NCBI GenBank assembly: GCA_903837125.1
Contig: CAILTG010000087.1
Coordinates: forward strand, 1-36,253
Direction: 5' to 3'
Source of the DNA: Candidatus Magasanikiibacteriota bacterium
Lineage (GTDB): Bacteria; Patescibacteriota; Patescibacteriia; Magasanikbacterales; UBA922
DNA: 36,253 nucleotides
In this document: positions 18,101 through 26,648 of the stretch, one piece after another
Layout of the letters: each line of letters begins with the position of its first letter
Numbering within the stretch: position 1 is the stretch's first letter
Translations under genes and position numbers: made by a program
The notes under the pieces: model-generated
What the model was told of the DNA's origin: nothing
What the model saw: only the letters and a program-made list of their open reading frames with translations
Databases searched by the model: none

Positions 18101-20605
18101 TCTGTCCAAAGAACTATAAAAAATTTCCCGCTCCGGTAAATTACGTTTAGCATTAGAAACAAATTTATCAATAATTTTCTTGGTAATTTGTTCATCAAAA
18201 CCATCGGCCAAAATTTTTTCAATCATTCTTTCGGATGTCTCTTGGCTCATTTTTGCTCCCCACTCAACCTCTCCAGCTTCACCATAAACTTTTAAAAGTG
18301 TTTCATAAAAATCATTCTCACTTTTACCATAGGTTAACATTGTTTGGCACAATTCAATATATTTTAAACGCAAGGCTCTTAATTCAATTTCTTTGGTTCC
18401 CTGATTAAGTTGTTCTTGATAATAACCAAAAAAAGATTCTGGAGCAAAATGTCCGTTAGATTTTTTTAACATTTCCAAACAGCCTGGGCCGGAAATATTA
18501 GAAGCTGTAAGCTCCATCCTTTTTTTTAATTCGTCTACTGGCTCGTCCTCTTGTGTAAAAAAATATTCCTGATTCTGAAAAATTGAAGTTAAACTTTTAG
18601 GCAAAAGGAAATAAGGTTGTTCTTTTACCATCTCACCAAAATTTATATTAAGTTGTTTAACCAAAAAAGTTAATCTAGTTGTTAACTTAATAAGCTGAGG
18701 CAAATATTCAACTGGAATAATTATTCGCTTATCATAAGTATCCCCTTCAGTAACTAATTTCAAAATATTAGATTTTACCTCATCTGGTATCTCAGCCGGC
18801 AATCCTGTTTTAAGTGAATTATATAGTAATTCTTGTAATTTATTTCTTAATTCTACTGAATTTGCGTTAATTATTTTTTTTAATTTTTTATTTAAATCTT
18901 CATTATCAAAAACCAGGTTATCCTCAAAATTATTTTTCAACAAATAGCTAACAAAATCATGACCAGCCTTTTGCCTATCTTCAGCCGTTTCCATTTTTGC
19001 AGGTGCTGTACCACGACCATAGGATTTTCTGCCCCAAACTTTCATGGCCATGGCTATTAATTTAGTTTCTCGCTCTGGCAAGGTCTCACCGCTTAACCAC
19101 CTTTCCGACAATTCTTTAACTTCCGGTGTAATTTGAGAGGTGTTAAAACTTTCAGATTTTTTACTGCTATAAGTTCTAACTGAAAAACTTTTTGCCTCTA
19201 ACAATATATCCACGCCATCTTTTACAAAATCATCCTCAGCGGTTGTTAATTCCACCCTTCCAGAAACATGTTTAGACCAATCCACCAACCAAGCATCTTC
19301 ATGAGTTTGTAAAATATTTTCACCTACTTCGTTACGAGTGGTAAAATCAAATTCCTCTAAATCTTGTCTATTTTTAAATAATTTTGACTCCAATTCAATT
19401 AACTCAACTTCTTCACCACCGGTTAAGTTGGATTCACTTTTCTTCTTTTTTAATTCAACCACCCTGGCCTCATTTTCTTCTAGTTTAGCTTTTTCTTTCA
19501 AATAGGCAATCTCACACTTTTTTCCCAATTCTAAAATATGAGCAAAAAAATAATGTTTAAAAGAATCATTTTTTGCCACTTCAGAAAATAACTTAAATAA
19601 ATTCATTTCTTCAAACAATCTGGCGTCAAGATTAAGTGCCTGAAAATCCAGACCGGCAGTCTGCAAGGCCCCCAACAACTCATCAGTATTTTTACCTTTA
19701 CTCAAGCTTAAAAACTCCTGAAATGCTTTATCACTTTTTGACATGGCTTCAACTTCAAATTCCCAAGCAGGATCTTTTTTATCTAATCCTAAAAGAGACA
19801 AATCCTCGTTTGACAATCTCTGGGACACTTCCACCAATCTACTCTGACTGGCAGGATGGGTTAAAGAATAGGGAATATCACCACCAAGAGATTTGAAAAA
19901 CATTTCAATTTCTTGTTCAGCACGCGGGTTAAAACCCGCTTTATCCAATAAATCCACGGCTCGTAAATCTGCATCATATTCATCTTGACGTCGGGTAATT
20001 CTTTGTCTTTCAGGATCTCTTTGTTGCAAAATATGTCCCAACTCGTGGCCAATCACCGACGCCACATGTCCTTCGGTCAGCACTTCTCCGCGACTTTTAA
20101 AATATTCCTGTGCCTTTTTTATTAAACCAGAATAATAAAATATTTTTCTATTATATTGCCCTTCATGATAAATGCTCGGCCCCTCCTCCTTAAATTTTTC
20201 ATCAACATCTTTTTCATCAATCAAATATACAAAAGCATTGATAACTTCACTATTAATAGCCACAAGCTTAATTTGTCCTTTAAAACCAGCGGCTTTTGCC
20301 AAGCGATCAGTTAGCTCCTGTATTTTTTGGAGCATGGCCTCATTTTGTTCCAAACCAATTTGCTCGGTAAAAATCTGCTCAGCACCGTCTTCCAATCTGT
20401 GGTATCCAGCTTGGGCTCTTTTTTTATCACTATTTTTATATCTTTCTCTAGCCTCTCGGTACTTCTCCATTATTGAATCTTTTTCTGCTTTTAATTTTTC
20501 CAATAACACAACATGAGGTGGTCTGGTATCACCTTTTTTAACGGCTTCCTCACTTTCAACTGATTTTTCTACTGGTTCGTCGCCAGGTCTCTGAGGATCT
20601 GCCAT
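15173..20605 (-). CDS. giant multidomain protein: M48-like metallopeptidase, long helical middle, UbiB/ABC1-like kinase
   Basis: HELGH (20033-20047) with downstream DEYDADLRAVDLL; C-term GVKLGQILSQ, LSTGSMGQVHEL, HADMHDGNIFV, LIDTGAVG; start MADPQRPG at 20605. Confidence 0.85.
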   Translation of the reverse strand: MADPQRPGDEPVEKSVESEEAVKKGDTRPPHVVLLEKLKAEKDSIMEKYREARERYKNSDKKRAQAGYHRLEDGAEQIFTEQIGLEQNEAMLQKIQELTDRLAKAAGFKGQIKLVAINSEVINAFVYLIDEKDVDEKFKEEGPSIYHEGQYNRKIFYYSGLIKKAQEYFKSRGEVLTEGHVASVIGHELGHILQQRDPERQRITRRQDEYDADLRAVDLLDKAGFNPRAEQEIEMFFKSLGGDIPYSLTHPASQSRLVEVSQRLSNEDLSLLGLDKKDPAWEFEVEAMSKSDKAFQEFLSLSKGKNTDELLGALQTAGLDFQALNLDARLFEEMNLFKLFSEVAKNDSFKHYFFAHILELGKKCEIAYLKEKAKLEENEARVVELKKKKSESNLTGGEEVELIELESKLFKNRQDLEEFDFTTRNEVGENILQTHEDAWLVDWSKHVSGRVELTTAEDDFVKDGVDILLEAKSFSVRTYSSKKSESFNTSQITPEVKELSERWLSGETLPERETKLIAMAMKVWGRKSYGRGTAPAKMETAEDRQKAGHDFVSYLLKNNFEDNLVFDNEDLNKKLKKIINANSVELRNKLQELLYNSLKTGLPAEIPDEVKSNILKLVTEGDTYDKRIIIPVEYLPQLIKLTTRLTFLVKQLNINFGEMVKEQPYFLLPKSLTSIFQNQEYFFTQEDEPVDELKKRMELTASNISGPGCLEMLKKSNGHFAPESFFGYYQEQLNQGTKEIELRALRLKYIELCQTMLTYGKSENDFYETLLKVYGEAGEVEWGAKMSQETSERMIEKILADGFDEQITKKIIDKFVSNAKRNLPEREIFYSSLDRSLSKETFFDSGSWHETALRAHAVRLGIESIDCVYLVLDLGAKVSHEDLSNIMEDENIGWEVRKKLFDYLSAIYENLEKKEKNKKSMGYEKIKDSIIVSGVKRIAKIINNDELNNFLSANSDRTYWGYTEHENLKKIFKDLDLNINDLTENFPASEFRDDLLYEWWIRNGSSQELFESIKDYFYKWSKLRNRGYHDGHDSLNVGEMMRMATQLEDELPALAEGCKERYVRLKESGELISDDCAYSFQLEGYQLAVLKLYRGNPEYFCDQSKSLELNLAKINSTLPTNEFRDYLAIRSLKLELWKRLEKKPDSSITDLADHIEDLGFKALYAQEMPAFVSFIDTLDFPSEKLLEKIDPLILRHLFDQILPVLDSTEMKIILGRMVLSKIEPKDADDHLRLIKKYLPDPSLARDQYLSEYLEKYEFTPKEVNKIGNLFTAGIMRGGGEEKEIQVVAVEVIRTEMKRLEPKKRIEYINWLLGINEEPPEELMISSGLYGLDFGNLREKFARMTKKEKKQTLNELMIFDKGVLEPTNEEEGELMEKFLVNIFDSKFDLGENEGSLLKEVFVQVFKSSIPERRSQLFTALYLAMEEKGKEKLEFEEFITLFLEQSGAVGVKLGQILSQSKHMPFAEGKTVMSVKLKEKLSRLKDGVTPFSKLGVAQIYENSAGAEETTKIGKMLSTGSMGQVHELKRGREKEVMKARRPTYKYLEHDLKVVGEIFDLLRRHGKEVPENLLGELRAILNDEVDFELEAKRANTLRASLPTEVGEWQVKVPEVLKATIDMLIEKFASGISLEKLAKSDPKLYALASRKAGELLFEGLFETGVFHADMHDGNIFVDKDHATLTLIDTGAVGEMPDQVKQVRKFFKGILFKNAESVTASILEMSETSIDVEKRAKLVQTLKLILESDGLLAEKVSQISFQILSFVKPAPGLRYLLKALPTGGHHLEDLFSADLLKPKNWGRLAKLASTGIKVLLS

Positions 20606-20618
20606 ATAATATATTATA

Positions 20619-21215
20619 TTATTTTTTCCATTTAACTTCAACCACTCCGCTCTGCCAATTAATCCATCTGGCCAAAACAAACAAACAATCACTCAAACGA
20701 TTTAAATATTGTTTAATTTCTAGAGAGACTGAATATTTTTCACTCAACTTAATCATACATCTTTCAGCCCTTCGACAAACTGCTCGGGTTAAATAACTTT
20801 GGGCTGCAGCCAAATCGCCACCTGGCAAAATAAAATTTTTCAATTCTGGAAGATCGTTGGTCATTTCATCAATCCACTTTTCAAGCATTACTACATCTTT
20901 TTTCCCCAATTTAGGAACTTTTTTTACATTTGTCTGTAAAGTTGCCAAATTAGAGCCAACTACAAATAAATTATTTTGCACTTCAACAAGTTTAATTCTT
21001 ACTTCTGTGTAAGGATCAGCACAATCTTCACTCTCATGTTCATGTTCCTCTTCACAAACTACCCCTGCTAATTCTGCGACCAACAACCCTAAATTTGCGT
21101 TAAGTTCATCCACTTCCCCAATCGCTTCCATTTCTAAACAAGACTTATCCACGCGTTTTCCGTCAAGTGTACTGGTTTTACCTTTATCGCCGGTTTTAGT
21201 GTAAATTTTTGGCAT
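20619..21215 (-). CDS. cob(I)yrinic acid a,c-diamide adenosyltransferase, PduO type
   Basis: MPKIYTKTGDKGKTSTLDGKRVDK, FILPGGDLAAAQSYLTRAVCRRAER, YLNRLSDCLFVLARW. Confidence 0.92.
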   Translation of the reverse strand: MPKIYTKTGDKGKTSTLDGKRVDKSCLEMEAIGEVDELNANLGLLVAELAGVVCEEEHEHESEDCADPYTEVRIKLVEVQNNLFVVGSNLATLQTNVKKVPKLGKKDVVMLEKWIDEMTNDLPELKNFILPGGDLAAAQSYLTRAVCRRAERCMIKLSEKYSVSLEIKQYLNRLSDCLFVLARWINWQSGVVEVKWKK

Positions 21216-21327
21216 ATATTTATATCTCAATTCTAGTAAACAAGTAACTTCCAATGCCAATGAAAAATATGGAAAACTTCAATCATAGTGGAGTTATTTT
21301 ACCAGAAAAAACTCTTTAATTAAAGAG

Positions 21328-21372
21328 GACAACAAAATCCGTCCCGCATATTGCGGGACGGATTTGTTTTTA
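21328..21372 (-). terminator. terminator after nrdJ
   Basis: ACAAAATCCGTCCCGCATATTGCGGGACGGATTTGT. Confidence 0.8.
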
Positions 21373-21403
21373 TTGTATTTTATTATGTGTATTTTGAATC
21401 TTG

Positions 21404-24400
21404 TTATGAGCACCCAAGTGACTCACCACAATTCAAACACTTATAACAACTGCCATTTCTTACAGTAATATGTCCACAAGTAGGACAAGCTGGAGCGTCT
21501 CCCATCATTTCTGAAAGTGCGGCGTCTGAAGCATTAATTGTTGACACTACTTTTTCTTCCAAAGTTGGCAAAGACGACTGCAAATCAGGCATTCTCTCTA
21601 CTTGAATAACGTTATTTCCTTCAACCAAATTCATACTTTCCTGTTTATTTTGCATTTCCGCAAGTTTAGCTAAATTCTCAAATTTATTTTTTTGAATTCC
21701 TTTAGGTTTTACTTGTACAAAATCTGTACGGCCTAAATATTCCATGCCAAGTACCCGAAAAACAAAGTCAATCACTGAGGTACAATTTTTAACATTAGGA
21801 TGATCAGTAAAACCGGCTGGATCAAAACGAGTGAAAGTAAATTTCTCTACATATTTTTCCAAAGGTATACCATACTGCAAACCAAGTGACACCGAAATAG
21901 CAAACAAATTCAACATGGAACGAAAAGCTGCACCTTCTTTATACATATCAATAAAAATCTCCGCCACGCGTCCATCTGGATATTCGCCAGTACGCAACCA
22001 TACTTTTTGTTGGCCAATGCGCGCGGAAATAGTTATACCGCTCCGCTTGGCTGGCAATTTACGTTTTTCACCATGCACATAAATTCTTTTTTCCGTAACT
22101 GAACCATCTTGGTTATAACTTTCCATAGGTTTAGCTGCGCCATTATACTGCTGAAAAATTTCAGCTGCTCTAGCCATGGCCGCTGACATATCTGAAACAT
22201 TTACAAAGTCCAGTCCATGATTTTCTGGGTTGGCAGTCGGTTCTTCTTTGTTAATAATATTTTCTATTCCAGTTTTTATTTCAGTTTTAGTCTCAATCTT
22301 AATCTCAATCTTCTCTTCTTTTTTAACCTCGCTTTTTTCATCACCTTTATTTTTAGAACTAGTTGAGAGCGGTTGACTTAATTTACAACCATCACGATAC
22401 AAAGCCACGGCTTTTAAACCCAAACGCCAACCCTCTTTATAAGCATATTTAACTTCTTCTAAAGTAGCTTCATTAGGCATATTGATAGTTTTGGAAATAG
22501 CCCCAGAAAGAAAGGGTTGTACTGCGGCCATCATTCTAATATGCCCTAAATAATGAATAAATCTACGGCCTTTTTTACCACATTTATTGGCGCAATCAAA
22601 AACTGGGTAATGTTCTATTTTTAGATACGGGGCGCCTTCAATAGTCATAGCGCCACAAGTATAATCATTAGCCTCCATAATTTGTTCATCAGAAAAACCC
22701 ATAGCCCGAAGCATATTAAAATTAGGGTCATTATATTCTTCAGCTTTAAAACCCGCACGCGTTAAACATTCTTCTCCTAAAGTCCAAACATTAAATGCAA
22801 ATTTAATATCAAAAGCGCCTTTAAGAGCTTTGTTAACATTTTGAATATCACCATCATTAAAACCTTTACTCTTTAAAGTTTGAGTATTAATTTGAGGAGC
22901 GGTAGTAATATCAGCAGTGCCTTGCATATAATCCAAAATCGCCCGAGCTTCTAGTTCATTATAGCCCAAACTTTTTAAAGCATTAGGCACACCTTCATTA
23001 ACAATTCTAAAATATCCCCCACCAGCTAATTTCTTAAATTTAACTAAAGCAAAATCAGGTTCTACACCTGTTGTGGCACAGTCCATAAGTAAACCAATGG
23101 TTCCGGTTGGTGCGAGTAAGGTGGTTTGAGCATTTCTAAATCCAAATTTTTCTCCCCAACTCAGTGCTTCATTCCACAATTCTCTGGCCGCGGTTAATAG
23201 ATAAGCTGGAGCATGTTCTGGTTTAATACCAACTGGCGTAATAGTTAATTTTTCATATTCATTTACTGGCGCATTAAAAGCTGCCCGACGGTGATTTCTA
23301 ATTACTCGCAACATCTCCGGACGATTCATTTCAAATTTAGGGAAAGTTCCTAAAAACTTAGCCATTTCCGCGCTGGCATGATAACTTTCAGCCGTCATAA
23401 TAGCAGTAATTGACCCAGCAAAAGCATAAGCTTCTTCTGATTCATAAGGAATACCGAGCATCATTAAAACTGAACCTAAGTTGGCATAACCCAAACCCAA
23501 AGTCCGAAAATCATAACTACCTTGAGCAATTTCTTTAGAAGGAAATTGAGCCATTAATACTGAAATTTCCAAAACCACAGTCCATAATCTTACGGCATGC
23601 TTATAACCTTCCACATCAATAGTTTGTGCTTCATTATTAAAAAACTGAGCTAAATTTAAAGAAGCTAAATTACAAGCTGTATTATCAATAAACATGTACT
23701 CTGAGCAAGGATTACTGGCATTGATGCGCCCTGATTCTGGACAAGTGTGCCATTCATTAATATTACCGTCATACTGCACTCCTGGATCAGCACAAGCCCA
23801 AGCAGCATAAGCAATTTTATTCCATAAATCACGAGCCTTAAAAGTTTTACAAATTGTGCCATCCACCCGCCAAGTCAAATTCCAAGAAGCATCATTTTCT
23901 ACTGCTTCCATAAATTTATGCGGCACACGTACTGAATTATTAGAATTTTGTCCGGCCACAGTTTGGTAAGCTTCACCCTCATAGTCTGAAGGATAACCTG
24001 CAGCAATTAAAGCTGCCACTTTTTTTTCTTCTTTGGCTTTCCAATCAATAAAAACTTCAATATCCGGATGATCCAAATCCAAAATCACCATTTTGGCGGC
24101 ACGTCTAGTAGTACCACCAGATTTTATGGCGCCAGCTGCCCGGTCACCAATTCGTAACCAACTCATTAATCCTGAAGATTTTCCACCACCAGACAAAGGT
24201 TCACCATTGCCGCGAAGCCCAGAAAAATTAGTACCCGTACCAGAACCATATTTAAATAACCTAGCTTCACGCACCCACAAATCCATAATTCCACCTTCAT
24301 TCACCAAATCATCAGAAACTGATTGAATAAAACAAGCGTGCGGTTGCGGGTGGGTGTAAGCATCTTTAGCCCGAGTCATTACTCCAGTATCAGGATCTAC

Positions 24401-24964
24401 ATAATAATGCCCCTGCGAAGTACTATTAATTCCATAAGCCCAATTCAATCCTGTGTTAAACCACTGTGGAGAATTAGGAGCGGCCATTTGTTTGAGCAGC
24501 ATTACCACTAATTCATCATAAAAAATTTGGGCATCCTGAACACTCGCAAAATAACCATATCTCTCCCCCCAATAACGCCAAGTACCAGCCAATCGATGAA
24601 CAATTTGTTTAGCGCTTTTTTCAGGTCCAAGCACAGTAGACCCGTCGCTATTTTTCTTAATTGTTCCGTCTTCATGATATTGAGGGACTCCAGTTTTACG
24701 AAAATATTTTTGAGCCAAGATATCAGTAGCCACTTGTGACCAACTTTTAGGAATTTCAATATCCTTCATTTCAAACACTACTGTGCCATCTGGTTCACGG
24801 ATTACCGAAGTGCGCTTTTCATATTCCACCAAATCAAAAGAACTTTTACCATCAATGCTAAACAGGCGCTTGAAACGAAGGCCGTTTTCATTATAAATAA
24901 AATCAACCTTTTCAGACTGCCCTAAGTGTAACTCGGACACAAACTTTGAATCTGTTGGACCCAT
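21404..24964 (-). CDS. nrdJ: adenosylcobalamin-dependent (class II) ribonucleoside-diphosphate reductase
   Basis: 1186 aa; PNSPQWFNTGLNWAYG, NPCSEYMFIDNTACNLASLNL, LLAPTGTIGLLMDC, C-term CPTCGHITVRNGSCYKCLNCGESLGCS. Confidence 0.95.
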   Translation of the reverse strand: MGPTDSKFVSELHLGQSEKVDFIYNENGLRFKRLFSIDGKSSFDLVEYEKRTSVIREPDGTVVFEMKDIEIPKSWSQVATDILAQKYFRKTGVPQYHEDGTIKKNSDGSTVLGPEKSAKQIVHRLAGTWRYWGERYGYFASVQDAQIFYDELVVMLLKQMAAPNSPQWFNTGLNWAYGINSTSQGHYYVDPDTGVMTRAKDAYTHPQPHACFIQSVSDDLVNEGGIMDLWVREARLFKYGSGTGTNFSGLRGNGEPLSGGGKSSGLMSWLRIGDRAAGAIKSGGTTRRAAKMVILDLDHPDIEVFIDWKAKEEKKVAALIAAGYPSDYEGEAYQTVAGQNSNNSVRVPHKFMEAVENDASWNLTWRVDGTICKTFKARDLWNKIAYAAWACADPGVQYDGNINEWHTCPESGRINASNPCSEYMFIDNTACNLASLNLAQFFNNEAQTIDVEGYKHAVRLWTVVLEISVLMAQFPSKEIAQGSYDFRTLGLGYANLGSVLMMLGIPYESEEAYAFAGSITAIMTAESYHASAEMAKFLGTFPKFEMNRPEMLRVIRNHRRAAFNAPVNEYEKLTITPVGIKPEHAPAYLLTAARELWNEALSWGEKFGFRNAQTTLLAPTGTIGLLMDCATTGVEPDFALVKFKKLAGGGYFRIVNEGVPNALKSLGYNELEARAILDYMQGTADITTAPQINTQTLKSKGFNDGDIQNVNKALKGAFDIKFAFNVWTLGEECLTRAGFKAEEYNDPNFNMLRAMGFSDEQIMEANDYTCGAMTIEGAPYLKIEHYPVFDCANKCGKKGRRFIHYLGHIRMMAAVQPFLSGAISKTINMPNEATLEEVKYAYKEGWRLGLKAVALYRDGCKLSQPLSTSSKNKGDEKSEVKKEEKIEIKIETKTEIKTGIENIINKEEPTANPENHGLDFVNVSDMSAAMARAAEIFQQYNGAAKPMESYNQDGSVTEKRIYVHGEKRKLPAKRSGITISARIGQQKVWLRTGEYPDGRVAEIFIDMYKEGAAFRSMLNLFAISVSLGLQYGIPLEKYVEKFTFTRFDPAGFTDHPNVKNCTSVIDFVFRVLGMEYLGRTDFVQVKPKGIQKNKFENLAKLAEMQNKQESMNLVEGNNVIQVERMPDLQSSLPTLEEKVVSTINASDAALSEMMGDAPACPTCGHITVRNGSCYKCLNCGESLGCS

Positions 24965-25120
24965 AAAAAATAGTTAAAAATTTATAAAGATTAGGACTGC
25001 TACTCTACTCTAATTTTAATGATTTTGTCCAAATTACTTATTAACCCCCTGTGGAAGAGCTGTGGGTCAATTTCCCGATAAAAAAACGCCACTTAGTGAC
25101 AATTTTCTTCACGACTGTAA

Positions 25121-25136
25121 ACACTATATATAGTGG
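25121..25136 (-). promoter_or_regulatory. NrdR-like box 1
   Basis: ACACTATATATAGTGG, near consensus, overlaps the -10. Confidence 0.7.
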
Positions 25137-25153
25137 TCTAAGAATAAATTCAA
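25125..25153 (-). promoter_or_regulatory. nrdJ promoter
   Basis: minus strand TTGAAT-17-TATATA. Confidence 0.6.
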
Positions 25154-25169
25154 CCACAACATATTGTGT
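25154..25169 (-). promoter_or_regulatory. NrdR-like box 2
   Basis: CCACAACATATTGTGT, 33 bp from box 1, abuts the -35. Confidence 0.65.
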
Positions 25170-25290
25170 ATTTTAAAAAACTACCATTAGTATAGCACAT
25201 CCACAAAATACCTCACAACTATTAATGCGACATGCAAATTTTATCTCTGTTAACAGTAAAAAAAATGTTGCTAATTTAGTATGAAATAGG

Positions 25291-25299
25291 TTATCCACA
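25291..25299 (+). promoter_or_regulatory. perfect DnaA-box sequence
   Basis: TTATCCACA. Confidence 0.4.
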
Positions 25300-25397
25300 G
25301 CGTAAAGCTCACTAGGTTCGCCACGCTGTCCGACACCAATTAAAAAATCAATCCCCAACTTGTAAATAAGGTGCCAAAAGGATACAATAGCATCAAC

Positions 25398-25475
25398 AAA
25401 ATACAATATACACATAAAAATATACAAACTGTATTTTAATATGTGTATGTTGTATATTGTTTTGTATATTATTCC
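25398..25475. repeat. dispersed repeat family 2, inverted copy
   Basis: AATACAATATACACATAAAAATATACAAA...ATATGTGTATGTTGTATATTG. Confidence 0.6.
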
Positions 25476-25496
25476 AGGTATTTTGTCTATTGTTTT

Positions 25497-26525
25497 ATGA
25501 TTTCCGAAGAAATAATTGAACAAGAAAAAATAACTGATCCTGAAGCTTCTACCGAAGAAGCCATTATTGAAGTTACCTTACGACCACAAACCTTAGCTGA
25601 ATTTGTAGGCCAAGAACAAATTAAAGAACCTTTAAAAATCTCCATTGAGGCCTCACAAAAAAGAAAAGAACCAATTGAACATATTTTACTCTATGGCAAC
25701 CCTGGATTAGGCAAAACTACCCTGGCCAATATTATTGCCCGAGAGCTTGGTGTAAATTTTAAAATTACTGCTGGACCGGCTTTGGAACGAGTAGGTGATT
25801 TGGCAGCCATACTATCCAACTTAAATACTGGAGATGTGTTATTTATAGACGAAATACACCGCATGAACAAAACTATTGAAGAAATTTTGTATACTGCCAT
25901 GGAAGATTACGCTATTGATATTATTGTAGGCAAAGGCCCAGCCGCACGGACATTACGCATGCCTTTAGAAAAATTTACTTTAATCGGCGCCACTACCAAA
26001 ATCAGTTTACTGTCAGGACCATTACGCGACCGCTTTGGACACGTTTACCATCTTAATTTTTATGAGCCAGAAGACATTGAAAAAATTATTAAACGTAATG
26101 CCAAACTTCTAGAAACCGAAATTGCCAAAGATGCCAGCCAATTGATTGCTGAAAGATCACGCCGTACTCCACGCGTGGCCAACCGCCTCTTAAAACGAGT
26201 ACGCGACTATGCACAAGTGCGTCATAATGGTAAAATAGACAAAGAAATTGCTGATCAAGCTTTACAAATGCTCAAAATTGATCAATTTGGTTTGGATGAT
26301 GTGGATCGCAAATTATTGACCAGTATTATTGATAACTTCCAAGGTGGACCCGTAGGCCTTAATACTTTAGCTGCTGCTTGTGCTGAAGAAATGGATACCA
26401 TTGAAACAGTATATGAACCATATTTAATGCAAATTGGCATGATTGAACGAACTTCCCGCGGACGCTGTGCTACTAAACAAGCGTATGAACATTTGGGGAA
26501 AAAATGGAAACAGACACTTTTGTAA
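25497..26525 (+). CDS. ruvB: Holliday junction branch migration helicase RuvB
   Basis: LRPQTLAEFVGQEQIKEPLKI, HILLYGNPGLGKTTLA, DEIHRMNKTIEEILYTAMEDY; likely start MISEEIIE at 25497. Confidence 0.96.
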   Translation: MISEEIIEQEKITDPEASTEEAIIEVTLRPQTLAEFVGQEQIKEPLKISIEASQKRKEPIEHILLYGNPGLGKTTLANIIARELGVNFKITAGPALERVGDLAAILSNLNTGDVLFIDEIHRMNKTIEEILYTAMEDYAIDIIVGKGPAARTLRMPLEKFTLIGATTKISLLSGPLRDRFGHVYHLNFYEPEDIEKIIKRNAKLLETEIAKDASQLIAERSRRTPRVANRLLKRVRDYAQVRHNGKIDKEIADQALQMLKIDQFGLDDVDRKLLTSIIDNFQGGPVGLNTLAAACAEEMDTIETVYEPYLMQIGMIERTSRGRCATKQAYEHLGKKWKQTLL

Positions 26526-26528
26526 AAA

Positions 26529-26645
26529 TTTTAAATTTCTAATTCACCTAATTCACCTAATAAAATTTTAAATTTCTAAATAGCCAAATTTGTCATTTGA
26601 CATTTTATTAGGTGAATTGGAAATTAGGTGAATTGGGAATTTGGT
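26529..26645. repeat. dispersed inverted repeat family 1, copy 3
   Basis: TAATTCACCTAATTCACCTAATAAAATTT...GACATTTTATTAGGTGAATT. Confidence 0.7.
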
Positions 26646-26648
26646 TCT

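Noticed and set aside
24965-25120. Cobalamin riboswitch in the nrdJ leader
   Set aside because: No recognisable B12-box/four-way core by eye; needs a covariance-model search to be sure.
25173-25523. 116-aa minus ORF upstream of ruvB
   Set aside because: Runs through AT-rich repeat family 2 and overlaps the ruvB start; unlikely to be coding.
7311-26645. CRISPR array
   Set aside because: Repeats are kilobases apart, palindromic and without regular spacers; no cas genes seen.
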